The position numbers and the translations under genes were made by a program. This document shows positions 17,453 through 27,204 of a DNA stretch of 32,403 bases, piece after piece. The stretch's first letter is position 1; each line of letters opens with the position of its first letter. Location: assembly GCA_030826715.1 (NCBI GenBank), contig JAUUDL010000119.1:1-32403 (forward strand), in the 5' to 3' direction. The DNA is from Hydrogenimonas sp. (GTDB lineage: Bacteria; Campylobacterota; Campylobacteria; Campylobacterales; Hydrogenimonadaceae). The notes beneath the pieces were generated by a model, which was given only the letters and a program-made list of their open reading frames with translations, was not told where the DNA came from and did not search any database.

Positions 17453-17689
17453 TCAGCGCTGAAACCGGTTTTCACATTTCGTGCAAAACCAGTTCGGCGC
17501 GTCGATACTTCGGCTGTTCCCACCTACCTTCAACTCACCGCTTTTCTCTTTTTCGAGCAGTGATTCATTGATTTCAATGCTATAAACGATCGGAATGATA
17601 TGTTTGTTGGTTCGGCAGTTTTTGCAACGCGGCCGGAACGTTTTCCGGCGCGTCGATTTGAGTGAAGGGATATCGAAAGGATCTCTCAT
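17453..17689 (-). CDS. Small zinc-ribbon protein
   Basis: Two CxxC knuckles (CKNC and CTKC); starts 3 nt after the carbonic anhydrase stop. Confidence 0.7.
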   Translation of the reverse strand: MRDPFDIPSLKSTRRKTFRPRCKNCRTNKHIIPIVYSIEINESLLEKEKSGELKVGGNSRSIDAPNWFCTKCENRFQR

Positions 17690-17692
17690 CGA

Positions 17693-18442
17693 TCACTTGA
17701 CGATGATGCGGGCGTTGATCGGCTGGACAGGTCTGTTGTTGGCATGGTGCATGATATGGGCGAATTTCTGTACCTGCTCTTTGGATACGGCCACAGGTTT
17801 TTTCATCACGAACCAACGTACGCCTTCCGAGCATGGCGGAGTGGTCAAAGAGCCGTTGAAACGGTAGTAGTCACGATCTTTTGGCAGCAGATTCATTATG
17901 TCGTCGGCAGTCATTGTGAATTTCACCTTTGTCACCGCTTTATCAGGCATTCTGTCCCAGATTTTCTTCAAAACCTTGTTCTCTTTACCATATTCGAACA
18001 TCAATGCGATGACCGCAAGATTGCCATGCTCGTCCGCATGCACGAAATGGGCTTCGAGCGGAAAAGATTTTCCGTCGATACGGTTTTCACTCGGAGTATG
18101 GAAATGAAACTGTTTGAGTTCGAATTTGATACCGTCGATGACAATATGACTGCCGGGTTTAACGTCGACCTGCTCTGTATGACCATTGTCGACTACATCC
18201 ACAGCCGGCGTATGGTAATTGAACGCAATGGAAGGAAGATCGGTTTCGAAAGCACTCGCCACTTCGATGTTGATAGGGCTCTGGTTTTTCCCTATCATAC
18301 ACATTCTGTAGTCTTCCGAGAGTTTTCCCCACTCTTCCGGACCTCCGTGACCACTGTATCCCCAGTGTATATGGTGTTCGCCCGCGAGGGCACAAATTGC
18401 CGCCAATGATCCGGCCATCATGAGTTTGAGCATTCTGTTCAT
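17693..18442 (-). CDS. Secreted alpha-class carbonic anhydrase
   Basis: HWGYSGHGGPEEWGKL, NQSPINI, FELKQFHFHTPSEN, EAHFVHAD, YYRFNGSLTTPPCSEGVRWFV, with N-terminal signal peptide. Confidence 0.96.
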   Translation of the reverse strand: MNRMLKLMMAGSLAAICALAGEHHIHWGYSGHGGPEEWGKLSEDYRMCMIGKNQSPINIEVASAFETDLPSIAFNYHTPAVDVVDNGHTEQVDVKPGSHIVIDGIKFELKQFHFHTPSENRIDGKSFPLEAHFVHADEHGNLAVIALMFEYGKENKVLKKIWDRMPDKAVTKVKFTMTADDIMNLLPKDRDYYRFNGSLTTPPCSEGVRWFVMKKPVAVSKEQVQKFAHIMHHANNRPVQPINARIIVK

Positions 18443-18469
18443 GTCAATCCTTTGAATTGGTATTGAACG

Positions 18470-18475
18470 ATTATA
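18470..18475 (-). promoter_or_regulatory. Candidate -10 box (TATAAT) for the carbonic anhydrase gene
   Basis: TATAAT on the minus strand, upstream of the start at 18442, in an AT-rich intergenic region. Confidence 0.35.
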
Positions 18476-18571
18476 GATCAGCTCAAATTAATGGAATATT
18501 ATATGTTAATGATTATTGATGATCTGTTTCATTTTATTTGAAGATTATCGAGTAGAGTTTATTTTTGAGGC

Positions 18572-19023
<452 letters not shown>

Positions 19024-19029
19024 GCAGGT

Positions 19030-19035
19030 ATTATA
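19030..19035 (-). promoter_or_regulatory. Candidate -10 box (TATAAT) for rnpB
   Basis: Minus strand TGCTATAATACCTG just upstream of the inferred rnpB 5' end. Confidence 0.6.
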
Positions 19036-19092
19036 GCATAATTATTAAATTTTTCTTAGGTTTTTAGAATGAGGGATAGAAGCGTACAAAAG

Positions 19093-19115
19093 AGCACCCT
19101 TCTCAAAAGGGTGCT
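19093..19115 (-). terminator. Candidate terminator of the oor gene cluster
   Basis: AGCACCCTT-ctcaa-AAGGGTGCT inverted repeat just downstream of oorC, followed on the minus strand by CTCTTTTG. Confidence 0.65.
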
Positions 19116-19121
19116 GTGAGT

Positions 19122-19688
19122 CTATTTTTTATGGTTTGCGATCGCTTCGAGTGCGTATTTTTCACCCAGCTCGAACGCTTTTCTGTTGAGTTCGACAAAT
19201 CGCGGCGGTACTTTGCTGATCATCGTTTCATAGACAAGGTCTCTGTCGACACACTTGGTAATCGTCACAGTGATCGCGAGTGCAACGACTGACTGTGTGA
19301 CGACGTTTCCGACCTCTTCTTTGGCGATGGTAATCAGTGGAATCTCATAGATGTCCCAGCGTTTTCGATCCTCTTCGTTCGGCGTCACGAGGTTTGGCTC
19401 GATCACGACCGGTGCACCGTCACGGACACCATCCTTGAACTGATCGTAACTGACTTGTGCCGTCGAGAGCATATAGTCGATTTCGCCTTCGATCGCATAC
19501 GGATAGAGGATCGGCTCGTCGGAAAGCAAAATGTCGACTTTCGTCGGGCCGCCGCGAACCTGTGAAGTATAGGTCGCGGCTTTGACACCGTAACCGCCCG
19601 CTTTGATTTTGGCCGCGGCCAGAATTTCTCCGGCGAGCAGAACACCCTGCCCACCGACACCTGTAAAACGCAATTGAGTCATTGACAT
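19122..19688 (-). CDS. oorC: 2-oxoglutarate:acceptor oxidoreductase, gamma subunit
   Basis: RFTGVGGQGVLLAGEILAAAKIKAGGYGVKAATYTSQVRGGPTKVDILLSD; adjacent to the alpha and beta subunits. Confidence 0.93.
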   Translation of the reverse strand: MSMTQLRFTGVGGQGVLLAGEILAAAKIKAGGYGVKAATYTSQVRGGPTKVDILLSDEPILYPYAIEGEIDYMLSTAQVSYDQFKDGVRDGAPVVIEPNLVTPNEEDRKRWDIYEIPLITIAKEEVGNVVTQSVVALAITVTITKCVDRDLVYETMISKVPPRFVELNRKAFELGEKYALEAIANHKK

Positions 19689-19765
19689 AGTTTAGTCCTT
19701 TGCCTAATTGAATGCCGGCTCTTTGTCCGGCCACTATGTTGGGTTGGCCCGTGAAGGCGAGAGCT

Positions 19766-20638
19766 TTAAACTTTTTTCGCTGTTTCGTCGACGATTTCCG
19801 GATGGAGTTTGCTGACACTCGTTTTGTTCTGAGCCGCTTCGATGACCATATCGTAGGCATCGCAGTATTCGATCTGGCTGTCGTCGTGATGTAGAATGCC
19901 TGTCGGATAGAGACCTTTTCTCTCCTCTTCGGGCAGTGCATCATATTTGCGTTTACTGACCGTAATGTTATCCATCCAGTCGAGGTTCGCCAGTGCCGAT
20001 TGCATCTTGTTCTTTCGTCCAAGGTTGATATGGCAGTTACTGAAGACGTCGAAGAAACTGAAGCCTCTGTGCTGGAATCCCTTGACAAAGACTTTTTCGA
20101 GTTTTTTCGGATCGTTCACCAGTTCGCGGGCGATGAATGTGGCACCAGACCCTTTCGCCAGTTCACACGCATCGAACGTCGGATCGATGTTGTCGTACTG
20201 AGTCGTCACCGCCCACATACCGCGAGGCGTAGTCGGAGAGACCTGTGAGTTGGTCAGACCGTAGATGAAGTTGTTGATGAGAATGAAATTCAGATCGATA
20301 TTCCTTCGGCATCCGTGAATCGTATGGTTACCGCCAATAGCGAGGCCGTCACCGTCGCCTGCGACGACGATGACATGTTTGTCCGGATTGGCCAGTTTGA
20401 TACCGGTCGCATAGGCGACGGTACGTCCGTGTGTAGTGTGGACCGTGTTGCAGTCGATGTAGGAGCTGAATCGCCCGGAGCATCCGATACCCGAAACGAC
20501 GCAGACATCGTCCATATCCCAGCCGCACTTTTCGATGGCACGGATCACCGCTTTCAGAATGACACCGTCACCACATCCCCAACACCAGAGTGTCGGCATT
20601 TTGTCTGTACGCAGATACTGATCGTAATTAAACGCCAT
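19766..20638 (-). CDS. oorB: 2-oxoglutarate:acceptor oxidoreductase, beta subunit (TPP-binding)
   Basis: WCWGCGDG, SGIGCSGRFSSYIDCNTVHTTHGR, GDGDGLAIGGNHTIHGCRRN. Confidence 0.95.
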   Translation of the reverse strand: MAFNYDQYLRTDKMPTLWCWGCGDGVILKAVIRAIEKCGWDMDDVCVVSGIGCSGRFSSYIDCNTVHTTHGRTVAYATGIKLANPDKHVIVVAGDGDGLAIGGNHTIHGCRRNIDLNFILINNFIYGLTNSQVSPTTPRGMWAVTTQYDNIDPTFDACELAKGSGATFIARELVNDPKKLEKVFVKGFQHRGFSFFDVFSNCHINLGRKNKMQSALANLDWMDNITVSKRKYDALPEEERKGLYPTGILHHDDSQIEYCDAYDMVIEAAQNKTSVSKLHPEIVDETAKKV

Positions 20639-20650
20639 ATTTTCCCCCTA

Positions 20651-21781
20651 TTAGAAACTTTCTTTGATTTTTTCGATGATTTCAGACGGTGAAATCGGTC
20701 GACCGTTGGCTTTATTGAGCTTGACGAACGGCTTTTTCATGACACGCTCGACCTCTGTGGCATACTGACCCATGTTGAGTTCCGGTACGAAAATCTTGTC
20801 AAATCTTTCAGCCAGTTCCGCCATTCTCTTCTCAGGACTCGGCCAGATGGTGATCGGACGGAACATACCGACTTTGATACCTTCGTCACGCAGACGCTTG
20901 ATCGCCTCTTCCGCCGCCAGGGCCACTGAACCGTAGCAGAGAATCATGATATCGGCATCGTCGAGCATATACTCTTCGTAGCTTTCGATCTCGTCTTCGT
21001 GCGCTTCGATCTTGCGGAAAAGTCTTTCGATAAGATCCTGGCACATCTTCGCGTCTTCGGTCGGGAAACCGGTCGGTCCGTGATGAAGACCCGTGATATG
21101 GTAGTGGTACCCTTTGAAGAACGGATTGAGGACCGCTGGTTCGTCGGGACCGACACCGTAAGGTTTGTAGTCTTTCGGATCGCCAGTAAACTCTTTGCGG
21201 TTGACGATGCTTGCCTGTACCTCTTCGAGATCCGGGAGCACCGCTTTTCCGTGCATATGACCGATCGTTTCGTCTAGAAGAACGAAGACCGTCGTCATGA
21301 AACGTTCTGCCGTGTTGAAGGCACGAACTGTCTCCGTATAGCACTCTTCGAGGTTTTTGGGTGCGAATGCGATCATTTTCACGTCACCGTGGGTTGGGTT
21401 TCGTGCCTGAAGAATGTCACCCTGCTGGACACGTGTAGGCAGACCCGTCGAAGGACCACCGCGCATGACGTTGGTAATGACCATCGGAACTTCAGTGATG
21501 AATCCCAGACCAATCTGCTCGGCCTTGAGGCTGATTCCCGGTCCGGATGTGTTGGTCATCGCTTTTTTTCCACTCATGGAAGCGCCGAGCGCGACGCAGA
21601 TACCGGCGATTTCATCTTCCATCTGGATGAATTTTCCGCCTTTTTTCGGAAGCAGTACACTCATTTCGTGCGCGACTTCACTCGAAGGTGTAATCGGGTA
21701 ACCGCCGAAAAATTCACATCCTGCGTCCACGGCAGCCATCGCCGCCAGCTGGTTTCCGCTTGAAATTACTTCTCTTGCCAT
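20651..21781 (-). CDS. oorA: 2-oxoglutarate:acceptor oxidoreductase, alpha subunit
   Basis: EFFGGYPITPSSEVAHEMS...QMEDEIAGICVALGASMSGKKAMTNTSGPGISLK. Confidence 0.95.
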   Translation of the reverse strand: MAREVISSGNQLAAMAAVDAGCEFFGGYPITPSSEVAHEMSVLLPKKGGKFIQMEDEIAGICVALGASMSGKKAMTNTSGPGISLKAEQIGLGFITEVPMVITNVMRGGPSTGLPTRVQQGDILQARNPTHGDVKMIAFAPKNLEECYTETVRAFNTAERFMTTVFVLLDETIGHMHGKAVLPDLEEVQASIVNRKEFTGDPKDYKPYGVGPDEPAVLNPFFKGYHYHITGLHHGPTGFPTEDAKMCQDLIERLFRKIEAHEDEIESYEEYMLDDADIMILCYGSVALAAEEAIKRLRDEGIKVGMFRPITIWPSPEKRMAELAERFDKIFVPELNMGQYATEVERVMKKPFVKLNKANGRPISPSEIIEKIKESF

Positions 21782-21790
21782 TCTCTCTCC

Positions 21791-22111
21791 TTATGATGCG
21801 CTAAGCGTCATGTAGTTGTTTTTCTTGATCGCTTCGGCTCTCTTTTTCGCCGCATCCGTCAATTTGGCGAATTTGTATTCACTTCTGTCGGCGACGAAGA
21901 TTGCAAAATCGGGGCAGTCGAGTTCACAGTCGTTACAACCGATGCACAGCTCCGGTGCCTCGACGCTGATCATCGCGCCAAGAATGGAGTGTGGATCGGG
22001 TTTCATCGCCAGAACGCCGGCAGGACAGCGTGCCACACATATATCGCAGGCTTTGCACATACTTTCATTAACCCAAACCGGAGTATTCTCCGGGGCTTTC
22101 ATCAGACTCAT
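21791..22111 (-). CDS. oorD: 2-oxoglutarate:acceptor oxidoreductase, ferredoxin-like delta subunit
   Basis: Two 4Fe-4S clusters: CKACDICVARCP and CIGCNDCELDCP; adjacent to oorA. Confidence 0.93.
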   Translation of the reverse strand: MSLMKAPENTPVWVNESMCKACDICVARCPAGVLAMKPDPHSILGAMISVEAPELCIGCNDCELDCPDFAIFVADRSEYKFAKLTDAAKKRAEAIKKNNYMTLSAS

Positions 22112-22407
22112 TTATTCTCCTTCGTTGGATTGAATTTTCCTATTGCGCATGAAACGAAACTCTTTCCTTTCATGACAGCGCCTTCAATGCCCGATATGTC
22201 ATCGTCATAGAGAGGATAACCCAGCTTCCTTAAGCACTCGATAAAAAGTGCTTCATGCTCGGCGTCCTCTATATCGACTGTTACCTTTCGTGGCATTGTT
22301 GTCAAATCGATTTCGACATTGTCACCAAAGTGACGTGAGAGTGCGCTTCGAATTGTAGCAGCACACCCTTCACATCGTAGGTTGGCGACCTCGAAACTCT
22401 TCCGCAT
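22108..22407 (-). CDS. Heavy-metal-associated (HMA) domain protein
   Basis: N-terminal VANLRCEGCAATIRSAL metal-binding motif; extra C-terminal segment of about 30 aa. Confidence 0.8.
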   Translation of the reverse strand: MRKSFEVANLRCEGCAATIRSALSRHFGDNVEIDLTTMPRKVTVDIEDAEHEALFIECLRKLGYPLYDDDISGIEGAVMKGKSFVSCAIGKFNPTKENK

Positions 22408-22410
22408 GAA

Positions 22411-23283
22411 TTACTTACCCATCACCTCTTTGACCGCCTTGCCGATATCAGCAGGAGAGACTACCACTTTGACGCCGGCTTCTTCGAGCGCTGCCATCTT
22501 CTCGGCTGCCGTACCGCTGCCGCCAGAGATGATCGCACCTGCATGGCCCATACGTTTACCCTTGGGGGCCGTCTGACCTGCAATGAAGGCGACGACAGGT
22601 TTACTGATATGCTCTTTGATGTATTTGGCCGCCTGGATTTCAAGGTCTCCACCGATCTCTCCGATCATCACGATCGCTTCGGTTTCGGGATCGGCTTCAA
22701 ACATCGGTAGCAGCTGTTTATAGCTCAAACCGATGATCGGGTCACCGCCGATACCGACCGCCGTCGTGATACCAAGACCCTCTTTGACGACCTGGTTGGA
22801 AGCTTCATAGGTCAACGTTCCCGATTTGGAGATAAGTCCGACAGGGCCCTTTTTGAAAATGAAACCGGGCATGATGCCGATCTTGCACTCTTCTGCCGTA
22901 ATGATTCCCGGACAGTTTGGTCCGATCGTATTCATCCCTTTTTTGGTGGCATAGGCTTTGGCGAACATCATATCTTTGACAGGCGCCCCTTCGGTAATGA
23001 TGACAGCCAGTTCAATGCCCGCATCGGCTGCTTCCATCACAGCATCTGCAACGAAGGCCGGCGGAACGAAGATCATGGAGACGGTAGCACCGGTAGTGCT
23101 CACGGCTTCATCGACTGTGTTGAATACAGGACGTCCAAGATGCTCCTGCCCGCCTTTGCCGGGTGTCACGCCGCCGACGATCTGTGTACCGTACTCGATA
23201 CATTGCGATGCGTGGAAGGTTCCCTCTTTGCCGGTAAATCCCTGAACGATGACTTTCGTATCTTTGTTAACCAGAATACTCAT
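22411..23283 (-). CDS. sucD: Succinate-CoA ligase (ADP-forming) subunit alpha
   Basis: [66 protein letters not shown]. Confidence 0.97.
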   Translation of the reverse strand: MSILVNKDTKVIVQGFTGKEGTFHASQCIEYGTQIVGGVTPGKGGQEHLGRPVFNTVDEAVSTTGATVSMIFVPPAFVADAVMEAADAGIELAVIITEGAPVKDMMFAKAYATKKGMNTIGPNCPGIITAEECKIGIMPGFIFKKGPVGLISKSGTLTYEASNQVVKEGLGITTAVGIGGDPIIGLSYKQLLPMFEADPETEAIVMIGEIGGDLEIQAAKYIKEHISKPVVAFIAGQTAPKGKRMGHAGAIISGGSGTAAEKMAALEEAGVKVVVSPADIGKAVKEVMGK

Positions 23284-23295
23284 TGATGATCTCCT

Positions 23296-24459
23296 TTACT
23301 TCGCTGCTTCGACGGCTTTTTTCGCGCCATCGGCAAGATCTTCGGCAGGAATGATGTTTTTGATGCCGGAGTTTTTCAAAATTTCAGCCGCTTCCTCGGC
23401 ATTCGTACCATCGAGTCGAACGACGACAGGCACGTTGACATCGGTAATCTTCGTTGCCTCCAAAATACCGTTGGCGACACGGTCACACCGTACGATACCG
23501 CCGAAGATGTTGACGAAAATCGCTTTGACGTTGGGGTCTTTGAGAATGATCTCGAAACCTTTTGCGACCGTCTCCGGATTGGCCCCGCCACCCACGTCGA
23601 GGAAGTTGGCCGGTTCGCCGCCTTCGTGTTTGATGATATCCATCGTCGCCATCGCGAGACCCGCTCCGTTGACCATACAACCGACGTTGCCGTCGAGTTT
23701 GATGTAGCTGAGCCCATGTTGTTTCGCTTCGACTTCGGTCGGCTCCTCTTCGCTCAGGTCGCGCATTTCGAGAATGTCAGGGTGGCGTCCGAGGGCGTTG
23801 TCATCAAAGCCCATCTTCGCATCGAGTGCGAGGAATTTGCCGTCGCCTGTCTTGATCAGTGGGTTGATTTCGATCATTTCCGCATCTTTGTCCATGTAGA
23901 CTTTGTAAAGAGCCTGGGCAAATTTGATGAACGGTCCGATCTCCTCTTTGGCCAGCCCCAGACCGAATGCCAGTTTGCGTCCGTGGAAACCCTGGAATCC
24001 GACAGCAGGGTCGATATTGACTTTGACAATCTTTTCTGGAGTCTCGGCAGCGACCTTTTCGATCTCCATACCGCCTTCGGTCGATGCCATCATGACAGGC
24101 ATTTCCGCGGCACGATCGAGCAACATTCCGAGATAAAACTCTTTTTGAATGTCTGCGCCCTCTTCGATATAGACCTTCTGAACCAGCTTGCCTTCCGGTC
24201 CTGTCTGATGCGTCACGAGTGTCATACCAAGAATCTGATCGGCCAATTCCCTCACTTCATCGATCGTTTTGGCCAGCTTGACGCCACCGCCCAAACCGCG
24301 ACCGCCGGCATGGATCTGTGCCTTGACGACCCAGAGTTTTCCTCCGAGATTCTTGGCCGCTTCAACCGCTTCATCGACGGTGAAAGCTACTTGTCCCCGA
24401 GGTACGGGAACACCGTATGCACGAAATATCTCTTTCGCCTGATACTCATGAATGTTCAT
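23296..24459 (-). CDS. sucC: Succinate-CoA ligase (ADP-forming) subunit beta
   Basis: [71 protein letters not shown]. Confidence 0.97.
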   Translation of the reverse strand: MNIHEYQAKEIFRAYGVPVPRGQVAFTVDEAVEAAKNLGGKLWVVKAQIHAGGRGLGGGVKLAKTIDEVRELADQILGMTLVTHQTGPEGKLVQKVYIEEGADIQKEFYLGMLLDRAAEMPVMMASTEGGMEIEKVAAETPEKIVKVNIDPAVGFQGFHGRKLAFGLGLAKEEIGPFIKFAQALYKVYMDKDAEMIEINPLIKTGDGKFLALDAKMGFDDNALGRHPDILEMRDLSEEEPTEVEAKQHGLSYIKLDGNVGCMVNGAGLAMATMDIIKHEGGEPANFLDVGGGANPETVAKGFEIILKDPNVKAIFVNIFGGIVRCDRVANGILEATKITDVNVPVVVRLDGTNAEEAAEILKNSGIKNIIPAEDLADGAKKAVEAAK

Positions 24460-24477
24460 ATTTCAACCCTTTCTATT

Positions 24478-24515
24478 AAGTTTAACGCCAAAACCGTACA
24501 TGCCGCTTTTGACTG
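24478..24515. repeat. 38-nt intergenic direct repeat, copy 1
   Basis: aagtttaacgccaaaaccgtacatgccgcttttgactg; 36/38 identical to copy 2. Confidence 0.95.
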
Positions 24516-24571
24516 CGATAACTCTGTGCTCGCTTCGGCAGCGGGCCCACGCGCAGATGAACCGCGCTTTG

Positions 24572-24609
24572 AAGTTTAACGCCAAAACCGTAGATGCCGC
24601 TTTTGGCTG
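24572..24609. repeat. 38-nt intergenic direct repeat, copy 2
   Basis: aagtttaacgccaaaaccgtagatgccgcttttggctg; offset 94 nt from copy 1, with internal inverted repeat GCCAAAA...TTTTGGC. Confidence 0.95.
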
Positions 24610-24642
24610 AGAAGTGTGACGATCGTATCGTCACTTTCCACC

Positions 24643-25203
24643 TCAGTCTTTGACCTCGTATTTGGCACGCCCCTCTTCGTAGAGGTCGTTGCCATAGGCG
24701 TCGTTGATGACCGTCACGGGAAAATTTTCCACACGGATCATGCGAATCGCTTCGGGCCCGAGCTCTTCGTAAGCGATCACTTCGGCCTCTTTGATCAGTT
24801 TTCCAAGAAGCGCACCTGCACCGCCGGTGGCGCCGAAATAGACCGCCTTGTACTTTTTGCACGCATCTTTGACGTCCTGGTTGCGCTTCCCTTTGCCGAT
24901 CATCCCTTTCAAACCGTGTTTGATCAGAATCGGAGAGTAGCTATCCATACGATAGCTGGTCGTAGGGCCCGCACTTCCGATCGGCTCGCCCGGCTTGGGC
25001 GGTGTGGGGCCCACAAAATAGATCACCGCGCCGTCGAGCTGAAACGGCAGTTCCTCTTTGTTTTCGATCAGATCGACGAGCCGTTTGTGCGCGGCATCTC
25101 GAGCGGTGAACATGACACCGGAGAGGTAGACGATATCTCCGGCTTTGAGGTTCATCACATCTTCGTCGGTCAATGGCGTTTTGAGATAGTGTACCTGACT
25201 CAT
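24643..25203 (-). CDS. Class I (Fe-S) fumarate hydratase, C-terminal/beta subunit
   Basis: LKAGDIVYLSGVMFTARDAAHKRL...YFVGPTPPKPGEPIGSAGPTTSYRMD...FGATGGAGALL. Confidence 0.95.
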   Translation of the reverse strand: MSQVHYLKTPLTDEDVMNLKAGDIVYLSGVMFTARDAAHKRLVDLIENKEELPFQLDGAVIYFVGPTPPKPGEPIGSAGPTTSYRMDSYSPILIKHGLKGMIGKGKRNQDVKDACKKYKAVYFGATGGAGALLGKLIKEAEVIAYEELGPEAIRMIRVENFPVTVINDAYGNDLYEEGRAKYEVKD

Positions 25204-25212
25204 TGTGTTTCC

Positions 25213-26064
25213 TTACAGTGTGATGTGGTTGTGGCGGCTGCTGTGGCACTGCACATTGACGCTCACCGGCAAAGAGGCGATATGACACGGATGTTTCTCC
25301 ACATGCACCGCCAAGACTGTTTCCGTACCACCCATACCCATGGCGCCGATTCCGAGTTTGTTCAGTTCATAGAGCAACTCTTTTTCGAACTCGGCCACGG
25401 CAGGATCGGGATGGGGCTCACCCGCTTCTCTGAAAAGGGCGTATTTACTTGAAATCGCCGCTTTTTCGAACGTACCGCCGATCCCGACGCCCACGATGAT
25501 CGGAGGACATGGGTTGGGACCCGCTTCGGAAATGACACTCTTGACGAATTCAATGACGCCATCGCGCCCCTGGGCAGGTGCCAAAACACGGGCACGGCTG
25601 ACGTTTTCGCTCCCGCCTCCCTTGGCCGCGTAGGCGATCTCGAGTTTGTCACCTTCGACCAGATCCAGATGGATGATGGCCGGAAGGTTGTACCCGATCA
25701 CATCCTTGAGGTTTTCACGGGTGAAGCAGTCGCAGGTCGACGCGCGCAGGTAGCCTTCGATATATCCCTGCTCCGTTCCTTCGTTGATGGCATCCTTGAG
25801 CAGGCCGCCGGTAATCCTGACATCCTGCCCGAGTTTGACGAAATAGACGGCCAGCCCGGTATCCTGACAGAGTGGGCGCTTTTCGGTTCGGGCGATCTCC
25901 GCGTTTTCGAGCAGCTGTTCGAGCACCTTTTTGGCGACGGGGCTCTTCTCTTTCTCGTGCGCTTCCTTGAGCTTTTTGAGCGCATCTTCGGGAAGGTTCG
26001 TCGCCGTATGGAGCACCATATTTTTGACGGCCTTGACGATATCTTCGTAAGCGATCTCTCTCAT
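25213..26064 (-). CDS. Class I (Fe-S) fumarate hydratase, N-terminal/alpha subunit
   Basis: PLCQDTGLAVYFVKLGQD, LPAIIHLDLVEGD, KGGGSENVSRARVLAPAQG, VGVGIGGTFEKAA. ATG 26064 preferred over TTG 26070. Confidence 0.95.
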   Translation of the reverse strand: MREIAYEDIVKAVKNMVLHTATNLPEDALKKLKEAHEKEKSPVAKKVLEQLLENAEIARTEKRPLCQDTGLAVYFVKLGQDVRITGGLLKDAINEGTEQGYIEGYLRASTCDCFTRENLKDVIGYNLPAIIHLDLVEGDKLEIAYAAKGGGSENVSRARVLAPAQGRDGVIEFVKSVISEAGPNPCPPIIVGVGIGGTFEKAAISSKYALFREAGEPHPDPAVAEFEKELLYELNKLGIGAMGMGGTETVLAVHVEKHPCHIASLPVSVNVQCHSSRHNHITL

Positions 26065-26066
26065 TG

Positions 26067-27020
26067 TCAATCCTCGAAAAAGTTGTGGGCGTTGAGCGTG
26101 TCGATCAGTTTTTTAACCGATTCGACCGACTGTTTGAACATCTTGCGTTCACATGCATTGAGTGACACGTTGATGATGTCTTCCGCGCCGTTGGCACCGA
26201 TACTCACCGGCACGCCGCTGACCACATCGCTGTAGCCGTACTCTCCGTCGAGATAGACGGCACACGGATGGATCTGCTTGGTATCTTTCAATATCGCCTC
26301 GACCATGATGGTCGTCGATTTGGCAGGCGCGTAATAGGCCGATCCCGTCTTGAGATAACTGACGATCTCCGCACCGCCGTGTTTGGTGCGTTCGACGATC
26401 TCGTCGATCTCTTCGTCGGTCAGAAGATCGTTGAGCGGCACACCCGCCACCGTCGAGTAGCGAGGAAGCGGCACCATGTCGTCACCATGCCCACCCATGA
26501 CTGATGCACGAATCTGTCCGGCACCGTAGCCGAGTTTCTCCTGAATGAAATAGGCCATGCGCGAACTGTCGAGAATGCCGGCCATACCCAACACCCTGTT
26601 GCGCTCAAAACCGCTCTCTTTCAACGCGACATAGGTCATCGCGTCCAAAGGGTTGGAGACCATGATGATAATGGCGTTTGGCGAGTAGGTTTTGATGTCG
26701 CGCACGACCTCTTTGGTGATCTGTGCGTTCTTGAGCAGCAGATCGTCGCGGCTCATCCCCGGAAGCCTTGGGCTACCTGCCGTGACGACAACGACGTCGC
26801 AATCTTTGAGCTGTTCCGGTTTTTCGGCTACGGAAACGACCGTATGGCTGCGTTGTGCCGCCGCAGCCTGACTCATATCGAGCGCTTTGCCCTTCGCGAT
26901 GTCGATTTTGTTGTCGCGAAGAATGATTTCATGACATGAACCATTCATTGCAAGAATGAATGCAGCCGTCGAGCCGACATTGCCGGCTCCGACGATACCG
27001 ACGCGTTTTCCTTTTCCCAT
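26067..27020 (-). CDS. mdh: Malate dehydrogenase
   Basis: [76 protein letters not shown]. Start trimmed to 27020. Confidence 0.96.
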   Translation of the reverse strand: MGKGKRVGIVGAGNVGSTAAFILAMNGSCHEIILRDNKIDIAKGKALDMSQAAAAQRSHTVVSVAEKPEQLKDCDVVVVTAGSPRLPGMSRDDLLLKNAQITKEVVRDIKTYSPNAIIIMVSNPLDAMTYVALKESGFERNRVLGMAGILDSSRMAYFIQEKLGYGAGQIRASVMGGHGDDMVPLPRYSTVAGVPLNDLLTDEEIDEIVERTKHGGAEIVSYLKTGSAYYAPAKSTTIMVEAILKDTKQIHPCAVYLDGEYGYSDVVSGVPVSIGANGAEDIINVSLNACERKMFKQSVESVKKLIDTLNAHNFFED

Positions 27021-27117
27021 GGGCAATCCTTTTGTCTGCTTGTATTCTCGCTTGTCTCGAACGAGACGAGAGTAAGAGGTGTTATTAAGTATAAGATATT
27101 TTCGAAGATAAACGAAT

Positions 27118-27140
27118 AAAACTTCATACAACGAAGTTTT
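27118..27140. repeat. Inverted repeat in the icd-mdh intergenic region
   Basis: AAAACTTC-atacaac-GAAGTTTT, perfect 8-bp stem. Confidence 0.7.
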
Positions 27141-27160
27141 ACTCACCTATCTTGTGCAGA

Positions 27161-27186
27161 TTTCCCACACCCGAAGGTGCGGGAAA
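27161..27186 (-). terminator. UUCG-loop hairpin downstream of icd (terminator, attenuator or processing element)
   Basis: Minus strand TTTCCCGCACC-TTCG-GGTGTGGGAAA, 11-bp stem with one G-U pair; no clear U-tract after it. Confidence 0.6.
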
Positions 27187-27204
27187 CGCTATTTATAGCG
27201 TCAT

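Noticed and set aside
18480-18560. AT-rich TTAATGATTATTGATGAT as a possible Fur-like operator
   Set aside because: Too degenerate and AT-biased to separate from chance without a genome-derived matrix.
24478-24609. Intergenic direct repeat as a CRISPR array
   Set aside because: Only two repeats with one 56-nt spacer, imperfect identity and no cas genes nearby.
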